In this document: piece after piece, positions 14,744 to 22,824 of the stretch | How positions within the stretch are numbered: the stretch's first letter is position 1 | Layout: the number at the start of each line of letters is the position of its first letter | Assembly: GCA_021163105.1 (NCBI GenBank) | Contig: JAGGXJ010000147.1 | Span: forward strand, 1 to 38,973 | Length of the DNA stretch: 38,973 nt | Direction of reading: 5' to 3' | Source: Syntrophobacterales bacterium | GTDB lineage: Bacteria > Desulfobacterota > Syntrophia > Syntrophales > UBA2210 | The notes under the pieces: generated by a model | The model's database searches: none | The model's input: only the letters and a program-made list of their open reading frames with translations | What the model was told of the DNA's origin: nothing | Made by a program: the position numbers and the translations under genes

Positions 14744-14768
14744 TGTCCATCTTGAAATGGCCCTTTTC
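14743..14768 (-). repeat. Second copy of the GTGTCCATC...GAAATGGCCCTTTTC motif
   Basis: GTGTCCATC-TT-GAAATGGCCCTTTTC matches the left end of the element at 834-859 except for two bases. It lies between the stop codons of two convergent genes and begins inside the terpene synthase TAG. Only this end is present; no matching GGACAC end was found nearby. Read on the minus strand it gives EKGHFKMDT, against EKGHFRMDT in the other copy. Confidence 0.6.
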
Positions 14769-14776
14769 GCGGTCTC

Positions 14777-15286
14777 TCAGGCTTTATCCCTCAAGAGAAG
14801 TTTTGCCTGAATTAAAATTCCCGAAAGGGCCAGGATAAGGACGATAGCTGTCTCGATCTTTGGGTCAAAGGTGAGGGCATCAATAATCATAGAGGCGCCG
14901 GCTACGGACGAGAGCGCGATAAGCGCCCAATCAAAAAGGAAAAGCAGGAGTATCGCCCCAACGATGCCGCCCGCGATGTACGCGATCCAGAATAACTCCC
15001 GGGGGATCAATCCGAGAGCGGCCACAATCATGTAGGCTATGTAAGAGCCCGCGAGGAAGCCGCCTGCAAATATGGCAAATCTTTGCATGAAGACGGCGAT
15101 GAATATGCCGATAATCCCCAAGATGATACCCGCGGCCAGTATTATAACAGGTGAATCGATAGTCAGGATTTGATCGGCGAAGGTAAGGCCCGTGATGAAA
15201 CCTGTGGCACCCACGAAAAACCAGAAGAATTTACGGCCTCCTGCCAGCAAAAAAATACCTGTAGCAACCTGTATTAACGGTGTCAT
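14777..15286 (-). CDS. DUF4203/TMEM198-like membrane protein
   Basis: A 169-residue protein with about seven short hydrophobic helices, rich in Gly and Ala, with glycine-zipper-like segments (FAGGFLAGSYIAYMIVAALG, AGGIVGAILLLFLF). The pattern resembles DUF4203/TMEM198-type proteins, whose bacterial role is not established. No catalytic motif is seen. It is transcribed alone, converges on the terpene synthase, and is divergent from the sulfatase-linked gene at 15529. Inner-membrane location is inferred from hydrophobicity. Identification is moderate; presence of a real gene is likely. Confidence 0.7.
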   Translation of the reverse strand: MTPLIQVATGIFLLAGGRKFFWFFVGATGFITGLTFADQILTIDSPVIILAAGIILGIIGIFIAVFMQRFAIFAGGFLAGSYIAYMIVAALGLIPRELFWIAYIAGGIVGAILLLFLFDWALIALSSVAGASMIIDALTFDPKIETAIVLILALSGILIQAKLLLRDKA

Positions 15287-15409
15287 AATTGTCCTTTTGC
15301 GCTGATAGTCTGCGGAGTAGATGTCGCCGGGATAGCGGCTCTCCGGTGAGTATCCTCGCCTGTTGTGAAACCTTTGTCAAACCTTTAATCTCACAAAAGC
15401 CCGGACTGC

Positions 15410-15468
15410 CTGACAGAACATGGCATATCTTTATAATACTTGACAGAATCGGACTCCCGGTTTACAAA
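15410..15468 (+). promoter_or_regulatory. Tandem sigma70-type promoters upstream of the membrane protein-sulfatase pair
   Basis: P1: CTGACA (15410-15415), 16-bp spacer, TATAAT (15432-15437). P2: TTGACA (15440-15445), 17-bp spacer, TACAAA (15463-15468). Both read towards 15529. P1 has the better -10, P2 the better -35. Confidence 0.55.
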
Positions 15469-15528
15469 CGTAATTAATTCGGTTTTCGCTCCTTTTTAAG
15501 GCTTTCTTTGTAAGAGAGGAATCTTATC

Positions 15529-16092
15529 ATGGCGCAAAAGACGTTTTATAAGAGATTTCTGGTTCCCGCGGGCATTGTAATGCTCCTGATGATCCTGTCT
15601 ATCAATGTCTATAATATGTCCCCTCTCATAGGTATTAATCATCCGGGCCTGAGCCGGTTAATATCTAATATATCCGCACTATTCATGCTTATCAGTATAT
15701 GGTTTGGCGCCTTTATCGCTCATCCGCTTGCCTACAGGGCTGGCGCGAATATGGGGGAGAGGCTACTATGTGGTCTGGTCACCCCCCTGGTCTGGTCGGC
15801 AAAGATGGTGTATGGCGCCGGATGCATCTATTCCGGCTGGGAACTGGCCTACTGGTGTTTTCACCCCCTGATTGTGGGGGTTATAGGGGTTGCTTTACTT
15901 GATATGGGTATTTCCGAGATTGTCTGCAGACTGGCGTACCGGGAAAAAGCCCCGATACCGGGACAAATTATCCAGCCCGCCGTTGTGATCGTGCTCCTTG
16001 CAGGCATTATTATCGTACCCGTTGCCCTTTGGAATGGGGGCACTTTCCTGTTTTATATATTCGTGGACATATATACTGCGCTCTTTTACTGA
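15529..16092 (+). CDS. Hypothetical polytopic membrane protein next to the sulfatase
   Basis: Not recognised. The 187 residues hold five or so hydrophobic helices, for example GIVMLLMILSINVYN, LFMLISIWFGAFIA and VVIVLLAGIIIVPVALW. There is a conserved-looking WELAYWCFHP stretch and no obvious active site. GAGAGG lies 9 bases before the ATG, and tandem promoters lie upstream. Only 27 bp separate it from the sulfatase gene, so the two are probably one transcript. A role in sulfatase substrate handling or anchoring is possible, but only by association. Confidence 0.7.
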   Translation: MAQKTFYKRFLVPAGIVMLLMILSINVYNMSPLIGINHPGLSRLISNISALFMLISIWFGAFIAHPLAYRAGANMGERLLCGLVTPLVWSAKMVYGAGCIYSGWELAYWCFHPLIVGVIGVALLDMGISEIVCRLAYREKAPIPGQIIQPAVVIVLLAGIIIVPVALWNGGTFLFYIFVDIYTALFY

Positions 16093-16119
16093 TCCGGAAT
16101 TTAAAGGGGGGAACCGGAC

Positions 16120-17526
16120 ATGGCATCATTTGAAGACAATCTGTTTGAAAGGAACATTTCCCGAAGAGAAATTCTCGAAATCCTGGGCGGCATGGCGGTT
16201 GCCGGGGTGCTGGACATATCTTTTCCAATAAAAGCCCTTTCCGCTCCGGCCAGGAAACCCAATATAATCTTTATTCTGAGTGACGATCACCGTTGGGATC
16301 ATATGAGCTGTATGGGCCACCCTTTTCTCAAAACTCCCAATCTCGACAGGATAGCGGATGAGGGGTCTCTTTGCGAAAATGCCTTTGTCACCTCGTCTCT
16401 CTGCAGTCCCAGCAGGGCGAGTTTCCTCACCGGCCAGTATGCCCATACCCATGGGGTGAAGAATAATATAACCCCCTGGAGCGATGAAAATGTTACTTTT
16501 ATGGAACTGTTAAAAAAAGGAGGCTATGACACCGCATTCATCGGCAAATGGCATATGCCCGGCAAGGGATTACCGGATCTGAGGGGTGTGGACAGATTTA
16601 TCTCTTTTACTATTCAGAGAGGGCAGGGGAGATATTTTAACTGCCCCCTGATAGTGGATGGCGTTAATACCCCTTCCAGAAAGGAATATATAACTGAGGA
16701 ACTTACCGATTATGCTTTGGATTTTATAAAGCAGAAGAGAGACAATCCGTTTTGCCTGTATCTCTCTATGAAGGCGGTTCACCACCGCTGGTTGCCCCCA
16801 AAGGATCTGAAGGGTACCTACAGCAAGATAGACGATCTTTATTTGCCGCCGGAGGCGGATAACTGGATCGGTCTTGTAGATAATCACATTATTTACGGGA
16901 CATTTGGTGGTCTGAAACAAATGTACAGAGGGTACTGCGAAACCATCCTTGAAATAGACAGGGAGGTGGGTCGCATTTTAGATTATCTCGATGCGGCCGG
17001 AATTGCCGATGATACCGTCGTGATATACGCCGGGGATAATGGGATATACTGGGGAGAACATCGTCTTGTAGATAAACGATTTGCCTATGAAGAGGTTATT
17101 CGTATTCCTTATATGATTCGCTATCCGAATTTTATCAGAAATCCGGGCAGAAGACTGTCTCAGATGGTGTTGAATATCGATCTGGCGCCTACTATACTGG
17201 AATTGGCCGGGCTCAGGGTGCCGGGGAATATGCAGGGAACGAGTATTGCTCCTCTCCTTGCATCGAAGGATATACCGTGGAGAAAATCGTGGCTTTATGA
17301 ATATTTTGTCGATTTTCCTTACACGGTGCCCCAGATGTATGCTCTTCGTACCAGAAATTACAAGTACATCGAGTATCAAAGCGGGTGCTATCCACCGGAA
17401 CTTTACGATATTTTATCTGATCCCAAAGAAAAGAAAGATCTTTATAATACCGGGCTGGCGGGCAAAATCCTTCCGCGATTACAGGAGGAATTGATAAGGC
17501 TCAAAAAGGAGACAGGTGTTCCCTGA
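16120..17526 (+). CDS. Cysteine-type sulfatase with a twin-arginine leader
   Basis: A 468-residue arylsulfatase-family enzyme that hydrolyses sulfate esters in the periplasm. The catalytic site CSPSRASFLTGQ (Cys95) is the C-x-P-x-R signature whose Cys becomes formylglycine. Metal ligands fit ILSDDHRWD near 55 and IYAGDNGIYWGEH in the second half; GKWHMPG is also typical. The N-terminus, ISRREILEILGGMAVAGVL, is a Tat-like signal, so the enzyme would be folded and modified in the cytoplasm before export. That fits the radical-SAM maturase convergent 10 bp downstream. AAGGGGGG precedes the ATG. Substrate (sugar, steroid, choline or other sulfate) cannot be told. Confidence 0.9.
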   Translation: MASFEDNLFERNISRREILEILGGMAVAGVLDISFPIKALSAPARKPNIIFILSDDHRWDHMSCMGHPFLKTPNLDRIADEGSLCENAFVTSSLCSPSRASFLTGQYAHTHGVKNNITPWSDENVTFMELLKKGGYDTAFIGKWHMPGKGLPDLRGVDRFISFTIQRGQGRYFNCPLIVDGVNTPSRKEYITEELTDYALDFIKQKRDNPFCLYLSMKAVHHRWLPPKDLKGTYSKIDDLYLPPEADNWIGLVDNHIIYGTFGGLKQMYRGYCETILEIDREVGRILDYLDAAGIADDTVVIYAGDNGIYWGEHRLVDKRFAYEEVIRIPYMIRYPNFIRNPGRRLSQMVLNIDLAPTILELAGLRVPGNMQGTSIAPLLASKDIPWRKSWLYEYFVDFPYTVPQMYALRTRNYKYIEYQSGCYPPELYDILSDPKEKKDLYNTGLAGKILPRLQEELIRLKKETGVP

Positions 17527-17535
17527 ATGTAGGAA

Positions 17536-18768
17536 TTATCCGGATATCTTCATGATATTGGACGCAGGCCTGTGATTCTTCAGCTCATTTGCCATAAACT
17601 TCATGGCCTTTGATGTGTGACTGAAAAATGAGCGATAACCCTCGCAAAGGTAATTCAGTTCTCTCTCTCCCCCGGGGGTAAAGACAAATCTGTTCCTTGG
17701 ACATCCGCCGAAACAGAGATTGAGGTATTCGCAATTTTTGCATTGTCCCGGTAATCTTTCCCATTTATCATTTCCGAATCTGATCTGTGATGTTGATCTT
17801 GCGAGTTTGTCAATAGGCGTTTTTTTTATATTGCCGAGTTTGTATTCCGGATATACAAAGTGATCGCAGGAGTAGACATTCCCGTTGTGTTCCAGTATCA
17901 GTGCTCTTCCGCATGTCCTGTTAAGTACACAGAGCGCGGCGGGATAGCCCATCCGGTTTGCGAGCGTATAATCGAAAATCTGAACAAAAATCCGTCCAAC
18001 ATCATTTTGCACCCAGCTGTCAAAAATTCTGTTGAGAAACGTGCCGAATCCCTCCGGCGTGACACTCCATTCGGTCACAAGCTCCGAATGTTTCCCGCCC
18101 TTATTTACGTCCCACTTTTTCGCGTCTTTTTGAAAGGGAGCCTCCTTCTTGAAATTCTTTTTCTCCACCACGGGGATAAACTGGATGAAACTGAAATGTT
18201 TCTTCAGGAAATCATAGATATATAGAGGATCCTGTGCGCTAATATCCGTTATACAAACGAGGGCATTGTAATCCACGTTGTGCTTCCTGAGATTTTCCAC
18301 TCCTTTCATAACATTGGCGAAGGAACCTCTGCCCGAGCTGTCCACTCTATAGCGGTTGTGGATATCCTCAGGGCCGTCGATGCTTACGCCGATCAGAAAA
18401 TTCTTTTCCTTGAAGAACTCTGCCCATTTCGAATCTATCAATGTGGCGTTGGTCTGAAAGGCATTTGTTATCTCCTGACCCGGTCTTTTATATTTTCTTT
18501 GTAATTTTACGGCATTTCTGAAAAAGTCAAGGCCCATCAGACAGGGCTCTCCTCCCTGCCACACAAATTGAACCGGAGATTCCCGGGGTTGGGACCGGAT
18601 ATAGTCTCTTACAAAAATCTCCAGGATCTCGCTGTTCATCTTCCAGTTGTATGAAGAAACGCACCCGTTTTGTTTGTATTTATAGAAGCAGTAAACACAG
18701 TCAAGATTGCACAGTGGCCCGCAGGGCTTTGCCATTATCTCGAAGGTATATTCTTCTTTATTTGTCAT
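17536..18768 (-). CDS. Anaerobic sulfatase-maturating enzyme (radical SAM/SPASM)
   Basis: The 410-residue cytoplasmic radical-SAM enzyme oxidises the sulfatase active-site Cys (or Ser) to formylglycine without oxygen. The SAM cluster motif is CNLDCVYC (Cys20, Cys24, Cys27). WQGGEPCLMGLDFF and ISIDGP-like GVSIDGPEDIHNRYR are typical. The SPASM region has CGRALILEHNGNVYSCDHF, then CKNCEYLNLCFGGCPRNRF and YLCEGY, supplying ligands for two more 4Fe-4S clusters. It is convergent with the sulfatase, its likely client. The ribosome binding site is weak. A TTGACT / CAGAAT promoter on the minus strand (about 18850-18822) would overlap the promoter of the divergent gene. Confidence 0.92.
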   Translation of the reverse strand: MTNKEEYTFEIMAKPCGPLCNLDCVYCFYKYKQNGCVSSYNWKMNSEILEIFVRDYIRSQPRESPVQFVWQGGEPCLMGLDFFRNAVKLQRKYKRPGQEITNAFQTNATLIDSKWAEFFKEKNFLIGVSIDGPEDIHNRYRVDSSGRGSFANVMKGVENLRKHNVDYNALVCITDISAQDPLYIYDFLKKHFSFIQFIPVVEKKNFKKEAPFQKDAKKWDVNKGGKHSELVTEWSVTPEGFGTFLNRIFDSWVQNDVGRIFVQIFDYTLANRMGYPAALCVLNRTCGRALILEHNGNVYSCDHFVYPEYKLGNIKKTPIDKLARSTSQIRFGNDKWERLPGQCKNCEYLNLCFGGCPRNRFVFTPGGERELNYLCEGYRSFFSHTSKAMKFMANELKNHRPASNIMKISG

Positions 18769-18817
18769 AGTAGAGCTTTCTTACAATAGAAAATTGATTT
18801 TCACGAGCAGATAATTG

Positions 18818-18847
18818 TTGAATTCTGGCAGGAAAAACAAGTATAGT
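18818..18847 (+). promoter_or_regulatory. Promoter of the metallo-beta-lactamase fold gene
   Basis: TTGAAT (18818-18823), an 18-bp spacer and TATAGT (18842-18847). The predicted start site near 18855 leaves no room for translation from the ORF-track start at 18858 and supports the ATG at 18888. A weaker minus-strand promoter for the maturase overlaps it. Confidence 0.5.
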
Positions 18848-18887
18848 CAATCAGAACATGATTGAAAACAAGGGAGAAAACTATACA

Positions 18888-19766
18888 ATGGAGATTGAAG
18901 GCCAGCTTGACAATTTGAGAATTACAGTGGTTGCCGAGGATTCGGTGCAGTATGAGAGCTCTTATCTCGGGCAGCATGGTATCTCTATGCTTCTTGAGGC
19001 GGGAAAGAATGGAGTTGTGAAAAGGGTGCTTGTGGATGTGGCCCAGAATCCTGACGCGCTTCTTGAAAACATGGCGAAGATGGATATCTCTCCCGCATCT
19101 ATCGATGTCGTTGTTTTAACTCACTGCCATTATGATCATACCCGGGGACTGGCGAAAGTGCTTGGTGAAATCGGGAAGAAGAATCTTCCGGTTATTGCCC
19201 ACCCTGATATATTCCGGTTAAACTTCATAACCGATCCGTTTCTCCGGCATGTTGGTGTCATGGATGGTGATTCCAGAAAAGAGATTGAGGCCGCCGGGGG
19301 TATGCTTTGTCTCACAAAAGAACCCATGCAGATCATGCCCGGTCTTATAACAACGGGTGAGATTGCGCGGGTGACAGATTTTGAAAAGGCGGACATGTCT
19401 CTCTTTACAGTGACAGAGGGTGAAATAAAGAACGATATGATGCTCGATGATATTTCTGTGGCAGCGCATGTTAAAGAAAAGGGAATTATTGTCGTTACCG
19501 GATGTGGACATGCGGGAATCATCAATATACTGCGACATATATGTTCGTCGGAGGATGAACGGAAGATTCACGGGATCATCGGTGGGCTGCATCTTATTGA
19601 GGCCCCGGAAACAAGAATCATGAAGACTGTACAGGGTCTGAAAGAATTCAGACCCGACTGGATAGCGGCCGGTCACTGTACCGGATTCAGGACCCAGGTT
19701 GAGCTTTTTAATGCATTCAAGGACAGATTTTCACCGTTATGCACCGGTATGGTGGTTGATATCTGA
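18888..19766 (+). CDS. Metallo-beta-lactamase fold protein, methanopterin RFA-P synthase-like family
   Basis: A 292-residue protein with metal motif THCHYDHTRGLA and later GCGHAGIIN, IIGGLHLI and AAGHCTGF. This arrangement is typical of the group often labelled 7,8-dihydropterin-6-methyl-4-(beta-D-ribofuranosyl)aminobenzene-5'-phosphate synthase-related. In bacteria that name is usually transferred annotation, so no reaction is claimed. The start was moved from 18858 to the ATG at 18888, because AGGGAG lies 11 bases before it and the promoter leaves no usable leader for the earlier ATG. It is a single-gene unit followed by a clear terminator. Confidence 0.78.
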   Translation: MEIEGQLDNLRITVVAEDSVQYESSYLGQHGISMLLEAGKNGVVKRVLVDVAQNPDALLENMAKMDISPASIDVVVLTHCHYDHTRGLAKVLGEIGKKNLPVIAHPDIFRLNFITDPFLRHVGVMDGDSRKEIEAAGGMLCLTKEPMQIMPGLITTGEIARVTDFEKADMSLFTVTEGEIKNDMMLDDISVAAHVKEKGIIVVTGCGHAGIINILRHICSSEDERKIHGIIGGLHLIEAPETRIMKTVQGLKEFRPDWIAAGHCTGFRTQVELFNAFKDRFSPLCTGMVVDI

Positions 19767-19786
19767 TCTACAGAATTGGCCGTCTT

Positions 19787-19823
19787 AAAACCGCCCAACA
19801 GCATTATCGCGGGCGGTTTTTTA
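19787..19823 (+). terminator. Rho-independent terminator
   Basis: AAAACCGCCC (19787-19796) pairs with GGGCGGTTTT (19811-19820) around a 14-base loop and runs into TTTTTT. It ends the metallo-beta-lactamase fold gene and insulates the xerD block. Confidence 0.9.
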
Positions 19824-19912
19824 TGGATGGTTTGGAGGTGCCTGCAGTTTCGTGAAGATGATGCTTGCAATCACGCCCGGTATCTTTTAGGCTTCTGCCG
19901 GGGGTTAACAGG

Positions 19913-20809
19913 ATGGAATCAATGTATCATCACGTTGATATATACCTTAACTTTCTCGCGGTTGAAAAAGGCGTCTCTCCCAATACCCTGGAGGCGTACA
20001 GCAGGGATCTGAAGCGGTATGTGGAGTTTGTCGAACAGGAGGGGATTAAGGGTATCAGAGAGATTTATTCCGATACTGTTATCTCGTTTCTGGGAAATCT
20101 GAAGGATAGCGGGTTGGCAGCCAGTTCCGTCAACCGATCTCTCGCGGCTATCAGGGGATTTTACCTGTATCTCTTGACTGAAAAAGTTATTGATGAAAAT
20201 CCTGTGGCTAACATCGAACTGGCCAGGGTATGGATGCATCTTCCGGACACGCTGAGCAGGGAAGAAATGAATCTTCTCTTAAAGCAACCGGGCACGAAGA
20301 CCCCGCTGGCTGTCAGGGATACTGCTATGCTGGAGCTTCTGTATGCGACAGGGATTCGCGTGTCGGAAATAGTTTCTCTCTCCATGAGCAACATAAACTG
20401 GCAGGCGGGTTATCTCATTGTTGTGGGAAAGGGAAACAAAGAGAGAATAGTTCCGATTGGAAGAGCGGCTTTTGACTGTCTGACCCGATATGTTGAAAGC
20501 TCAAGACGGAAATTGTCCGGGAAAAGATCTGTAAACACCATTTTCTTGAACAGGTCGGGAACAGGCCTGACACGTCAGGGATTCTGGAAGATTATAAAAA
20601 AATATGTTAAGAAAGCCGGGTTACAAAAAAAGATTTATCCTCATACGTTCAGACATTCTTTTGCGACACACCTTCTGGAGGGAGGAGCTGATTTGCGTTC
20701 CGTACAGGTGATGCTCGGTCACGCCGATATATCCACCACACAGATCTACACGCACGTCACTCGTGAGAGATTAAAGAAGATTCACAAAAAATATCATCCA
20801 AGAGGATAG
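19913..20809 (+). CDS. xerD: Tyrosine recombinase XerD
   Basis: The 298-residue site-specific recombinase acts with XerC at dif to resolve chromosome dimers. It has an N-terminal SAM-like DNA-binding domain (YLNFLAVEKGVSPNTLEAYSRDLKRY). The catalytic residues are Arg in ATGIRVSE, Lys in GKGNKER, HxxR in HTFRHSFATHLL, His in LGHADISTTQIYTHV, and the Tyr nucleophile in that last stretch. The ORF-track TTG start at 19865 was replaced by ATG 19913, which gives the same length as E. coli XerD; ATG 19922, closer to AGGA, is also possible. XerD is preferred over XerC or a phage integrase by length, the HPRG-like end and the housekeeping context. Confidence 0.88.
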   Translation: MESMYHHVDIYLNFLAVEKGVSPNTLEAYSRDLKRYVEFVEQEGIKGIREIYSDTVISFLGNLKDSGLAASSVNRSLAAIRGFYLYLLTEKVIDENPVANIELARVWMHLPDTLSREEMNLLLKQPGTKTPLAVRDTAMLELLYATGIRVSEIVSLSMSNINWQAGYLIVVGKGNKERIVPIGRAAFDCLTRYVESSRRKLSGKRSVNTIFLNRSGTGLTRQGFWKIIKKYVKKAGLQKKIYPHTFRHSFATHLLEGGADLRSVQVMLGHADISTTQIYTHVTRERLKKIHKKYHPRG

Positions 20810-20811
20810 TG

Positions 20812-22806
20812 ATGGATTACTATCGCAGTTCTGTAGAAAAAAAGAGAAAAACCAGAACCCCCCGGATCGGAAAGAGCAGATTTCCTTTCTGGGGAATAGT
20901 TCTTGTCGTACTGGTGTCTTTTATTGCCGGGGTTCTATTCAGCTCACTGGCGATGAATTTTGAAGGTCTCTCCTGGTTGTCAAGAATGAAAGAGACTATT
21001 CTTGTTGCTGTTGCGGGAGGGACTCCTCAAACCCGCTATATCGATATCGAAAAAAATGGAAAAGACTACATATTGAAAGAGGGAGACCGGTTTGAGATCT
21101 CGTATCGTGATGAATTTGTCATAAAGAAGGTAACGACAAACTCTCTCTTTAACCGGGGCATCACGGTTGACATTGAGGGAATGGGAACCTCGAACGATCT
21201 GGAGGCGCTGCTGAATGGGATTGAGCTGGTTGACAAAAAGATAACGGACGACAGCAAGACTTTCGGGATCAATGTCCTGTATCGAGATAAGATCATTACA
21301 TCCATCCCGATAGATGTAAAGATCATGCCCCAGGACTGGTTGAGATTTGCGAAAGGGTCCAAAACGGAAAAATCCAGAATAGAGTATCTCGAACGTGCTG
21401 TTCTCATGAAAAAGGATGACATAAACGCGCGCAAGATGCTGGCGAAACTGTATGTGAAATCCGGGATGACAAAGAAAGGAATTCTGGAATATAAAAGGAT
21501 ATTAAAACAGAAACCTGATGATCTGACCTCTCTTATCGAACTTTCGAAGGTATACATGCGCGGCAAGCAGTACAAAAAGGCCTTGGCTGTTCACAGAAAA
21601 ATCATCAAGATTGATCCCAAAGACGATGTGGCCTACGCGAACATCGCTTATTCCTACGCGAAACTGGGAAACTGGAAAAGAACAGTTGCCAACTGCAAGG
21701 CTTCGATCAAGCTTAACCCCGGCAGCACCACAGTTCGCTATAATCTGGCTGAAGCTTATGAAAAAACGGGCAGGGACAAGGATGCAATCGCGCAGTATGA
21801 AAAAGTTCTAAAGAAGATGCCGGGTGATGTCAATGTTATGGTCGCTCTTTCGGATGCCTACCTCAGGACAGGCAGACATGATGATGCAATAAATCTGTAT
21901 AGAAAGGTTATAAGGAAACAGCCGAAAAATGCCTCCGCGTATGCCAACATAGGACTCGCGTACGGGAACAAGGGGATTCCGGAAAAGGAGATAGCAAATT
22001 ACAAAAAAGCAATTTCCCTCAGACCAAAGGACCCGGTAGTACATTTCAATCTTGCCATGGCATATGAGAAGGCTAAACTCTACGATAAAGCTGCCCTGGA
22101 ATATCGTAAAGTGCTGGAGCTCAAGCCCGGTGATACCGATGCCGGGTTGCGTCTTGCCGAACATTACATGGCGAAAAAAGATTACAGCAATGCGCTGGGC
22201 ATGTATGAAAAGCTGATGAAGGCTCAGCCAAAAAATGCATCCATATATGAAAAGGCTGGTTTCGCATATGGGGAATTAAAGAAATATAAAAAGTCTGCCG
22301 CCAATTATGAAAAGGCCATAAAATATGGTGCGAAGGGCGAATATATCCACTATAATCTTGCTTTCGCGTATGACAAAATCGGGAAGAAAAAGAAGGCGGT
22401 TTCCGAATATGAAAAGTTTGCTTCGCGCAAGCCGACTATGGAGGTGCTGACCATACTGACGGATTATTACATGGAAGCAAAACAATTCGACAAGGCCATA
22501 AGCACCTACAAAAAGATGATCAAGAATGATCCACGAGAGGCAGGATTATATTCGGGTATAGGGTATGCTTACAGCCTGAGGGGGGATACAGACAGGGCCA
22601 TTGCCAACTACAAGGCCTCTATCCGTTACGATAGCGAAGACGATGTGGTATACTATCGGCTGGGTGAGATTTATGAGAAGAAGGGTATGTATGAAGAAGC
22701 GCTCAGGGAATATACAAACGCGTATCAGGTTAATCCTGATTCGGAAGAAGCGGCGCGCAAAATACCGCGGATGAAGATTCGGATGCTGCAGAAAAAACAT
22801 CAATAG
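20812..22806 (+). CDS. Membrane-anchored TPR-repeat protein
   Basis: A 664-residue scaffold protein. A basic cytoplasmic N-terminus precedes one membrane helix (FWGIVLVVLVSFIAGVLFSSL, about 27-48). A non-repeat domain of about 130 residues follows, then roughly a dozen 34-residue TPR units from about residue 190 to the end (for example YANIAYSYAKLGNWKRTVANCKASIKLNP). The TPR part should lie in the periplasm and bind partner proteins. The ATG at 20812 follows AGAGGA; the ORF track's GTG at 20809 overlaps the xerD stop. It sits between xerD and kdsA, so a role in envelope or LPS assembly is plausible. Its partner is unknown. Confidence 0.8.
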   Translation: MDYYRSSVEKKRKTRTPRIGKSRFPFWGIVLVVLVSFIAGVLFSSLAMNFEGLSWLSRMKETILVAVAGGTPQTRYIDIEKNGKDYILKEGDRFEISYRDEFVIKKVTTNSLFNRGITVDIEGMGTSNDLEALLNGIELVDKKITDDSKTFGINVLYRDKIITSIPIDVKIMPQDWLRFAKGSKTEKSRIEYLERAVLMKKDDINARKMLAKLYVKSGMTKKGILEYKRILKQKPDDLTSLIELSKVYMRGKQYKKALAVHRKIIKIDPKDDVAYANIAYSYAKLGNWKRTVANCKASIKLNPGSTTVRYNLAEAYEKTGRDKDAIAQYEKVLKKMPGDVNVMVALSDAYLRTGRHDDAINLYRKVIRKQPKNASAYANIGLAYGNKGIPEKEIANYKKAISLRPKDPVVHFNLAMAYEKAKLYDKAALEYRKVLELKPGDTDAGLRLAEHYMAKKDYSNALGMYEKLMKAQPKNASIYEKAGFAYGELKKYKKSAANYEKAIKYGAKGEYIHYNLAFAYDKIGKKKKAVSEYEKFASRKPTMEVLTILTDYYMEAKQFDKAISTYKKMIKNDPREAGLYSGIGYAYSLRGDTDRAIANYKASIRYDSEDDVVYYRLGEIYEKKGMYEEALREYTNAYQVNPDSEEAARKIPRMKIRMLQKKHQ

Positions 22807-22824
22807 ATAGAGGGAGCAGTAAAA

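Noticed and set aside
19913-20809. Phage or integron integrase
   Set aside because: The length, the HPRG end and the housekeeping context fit XerD; no attachment site, tRNA or phage gene is near.
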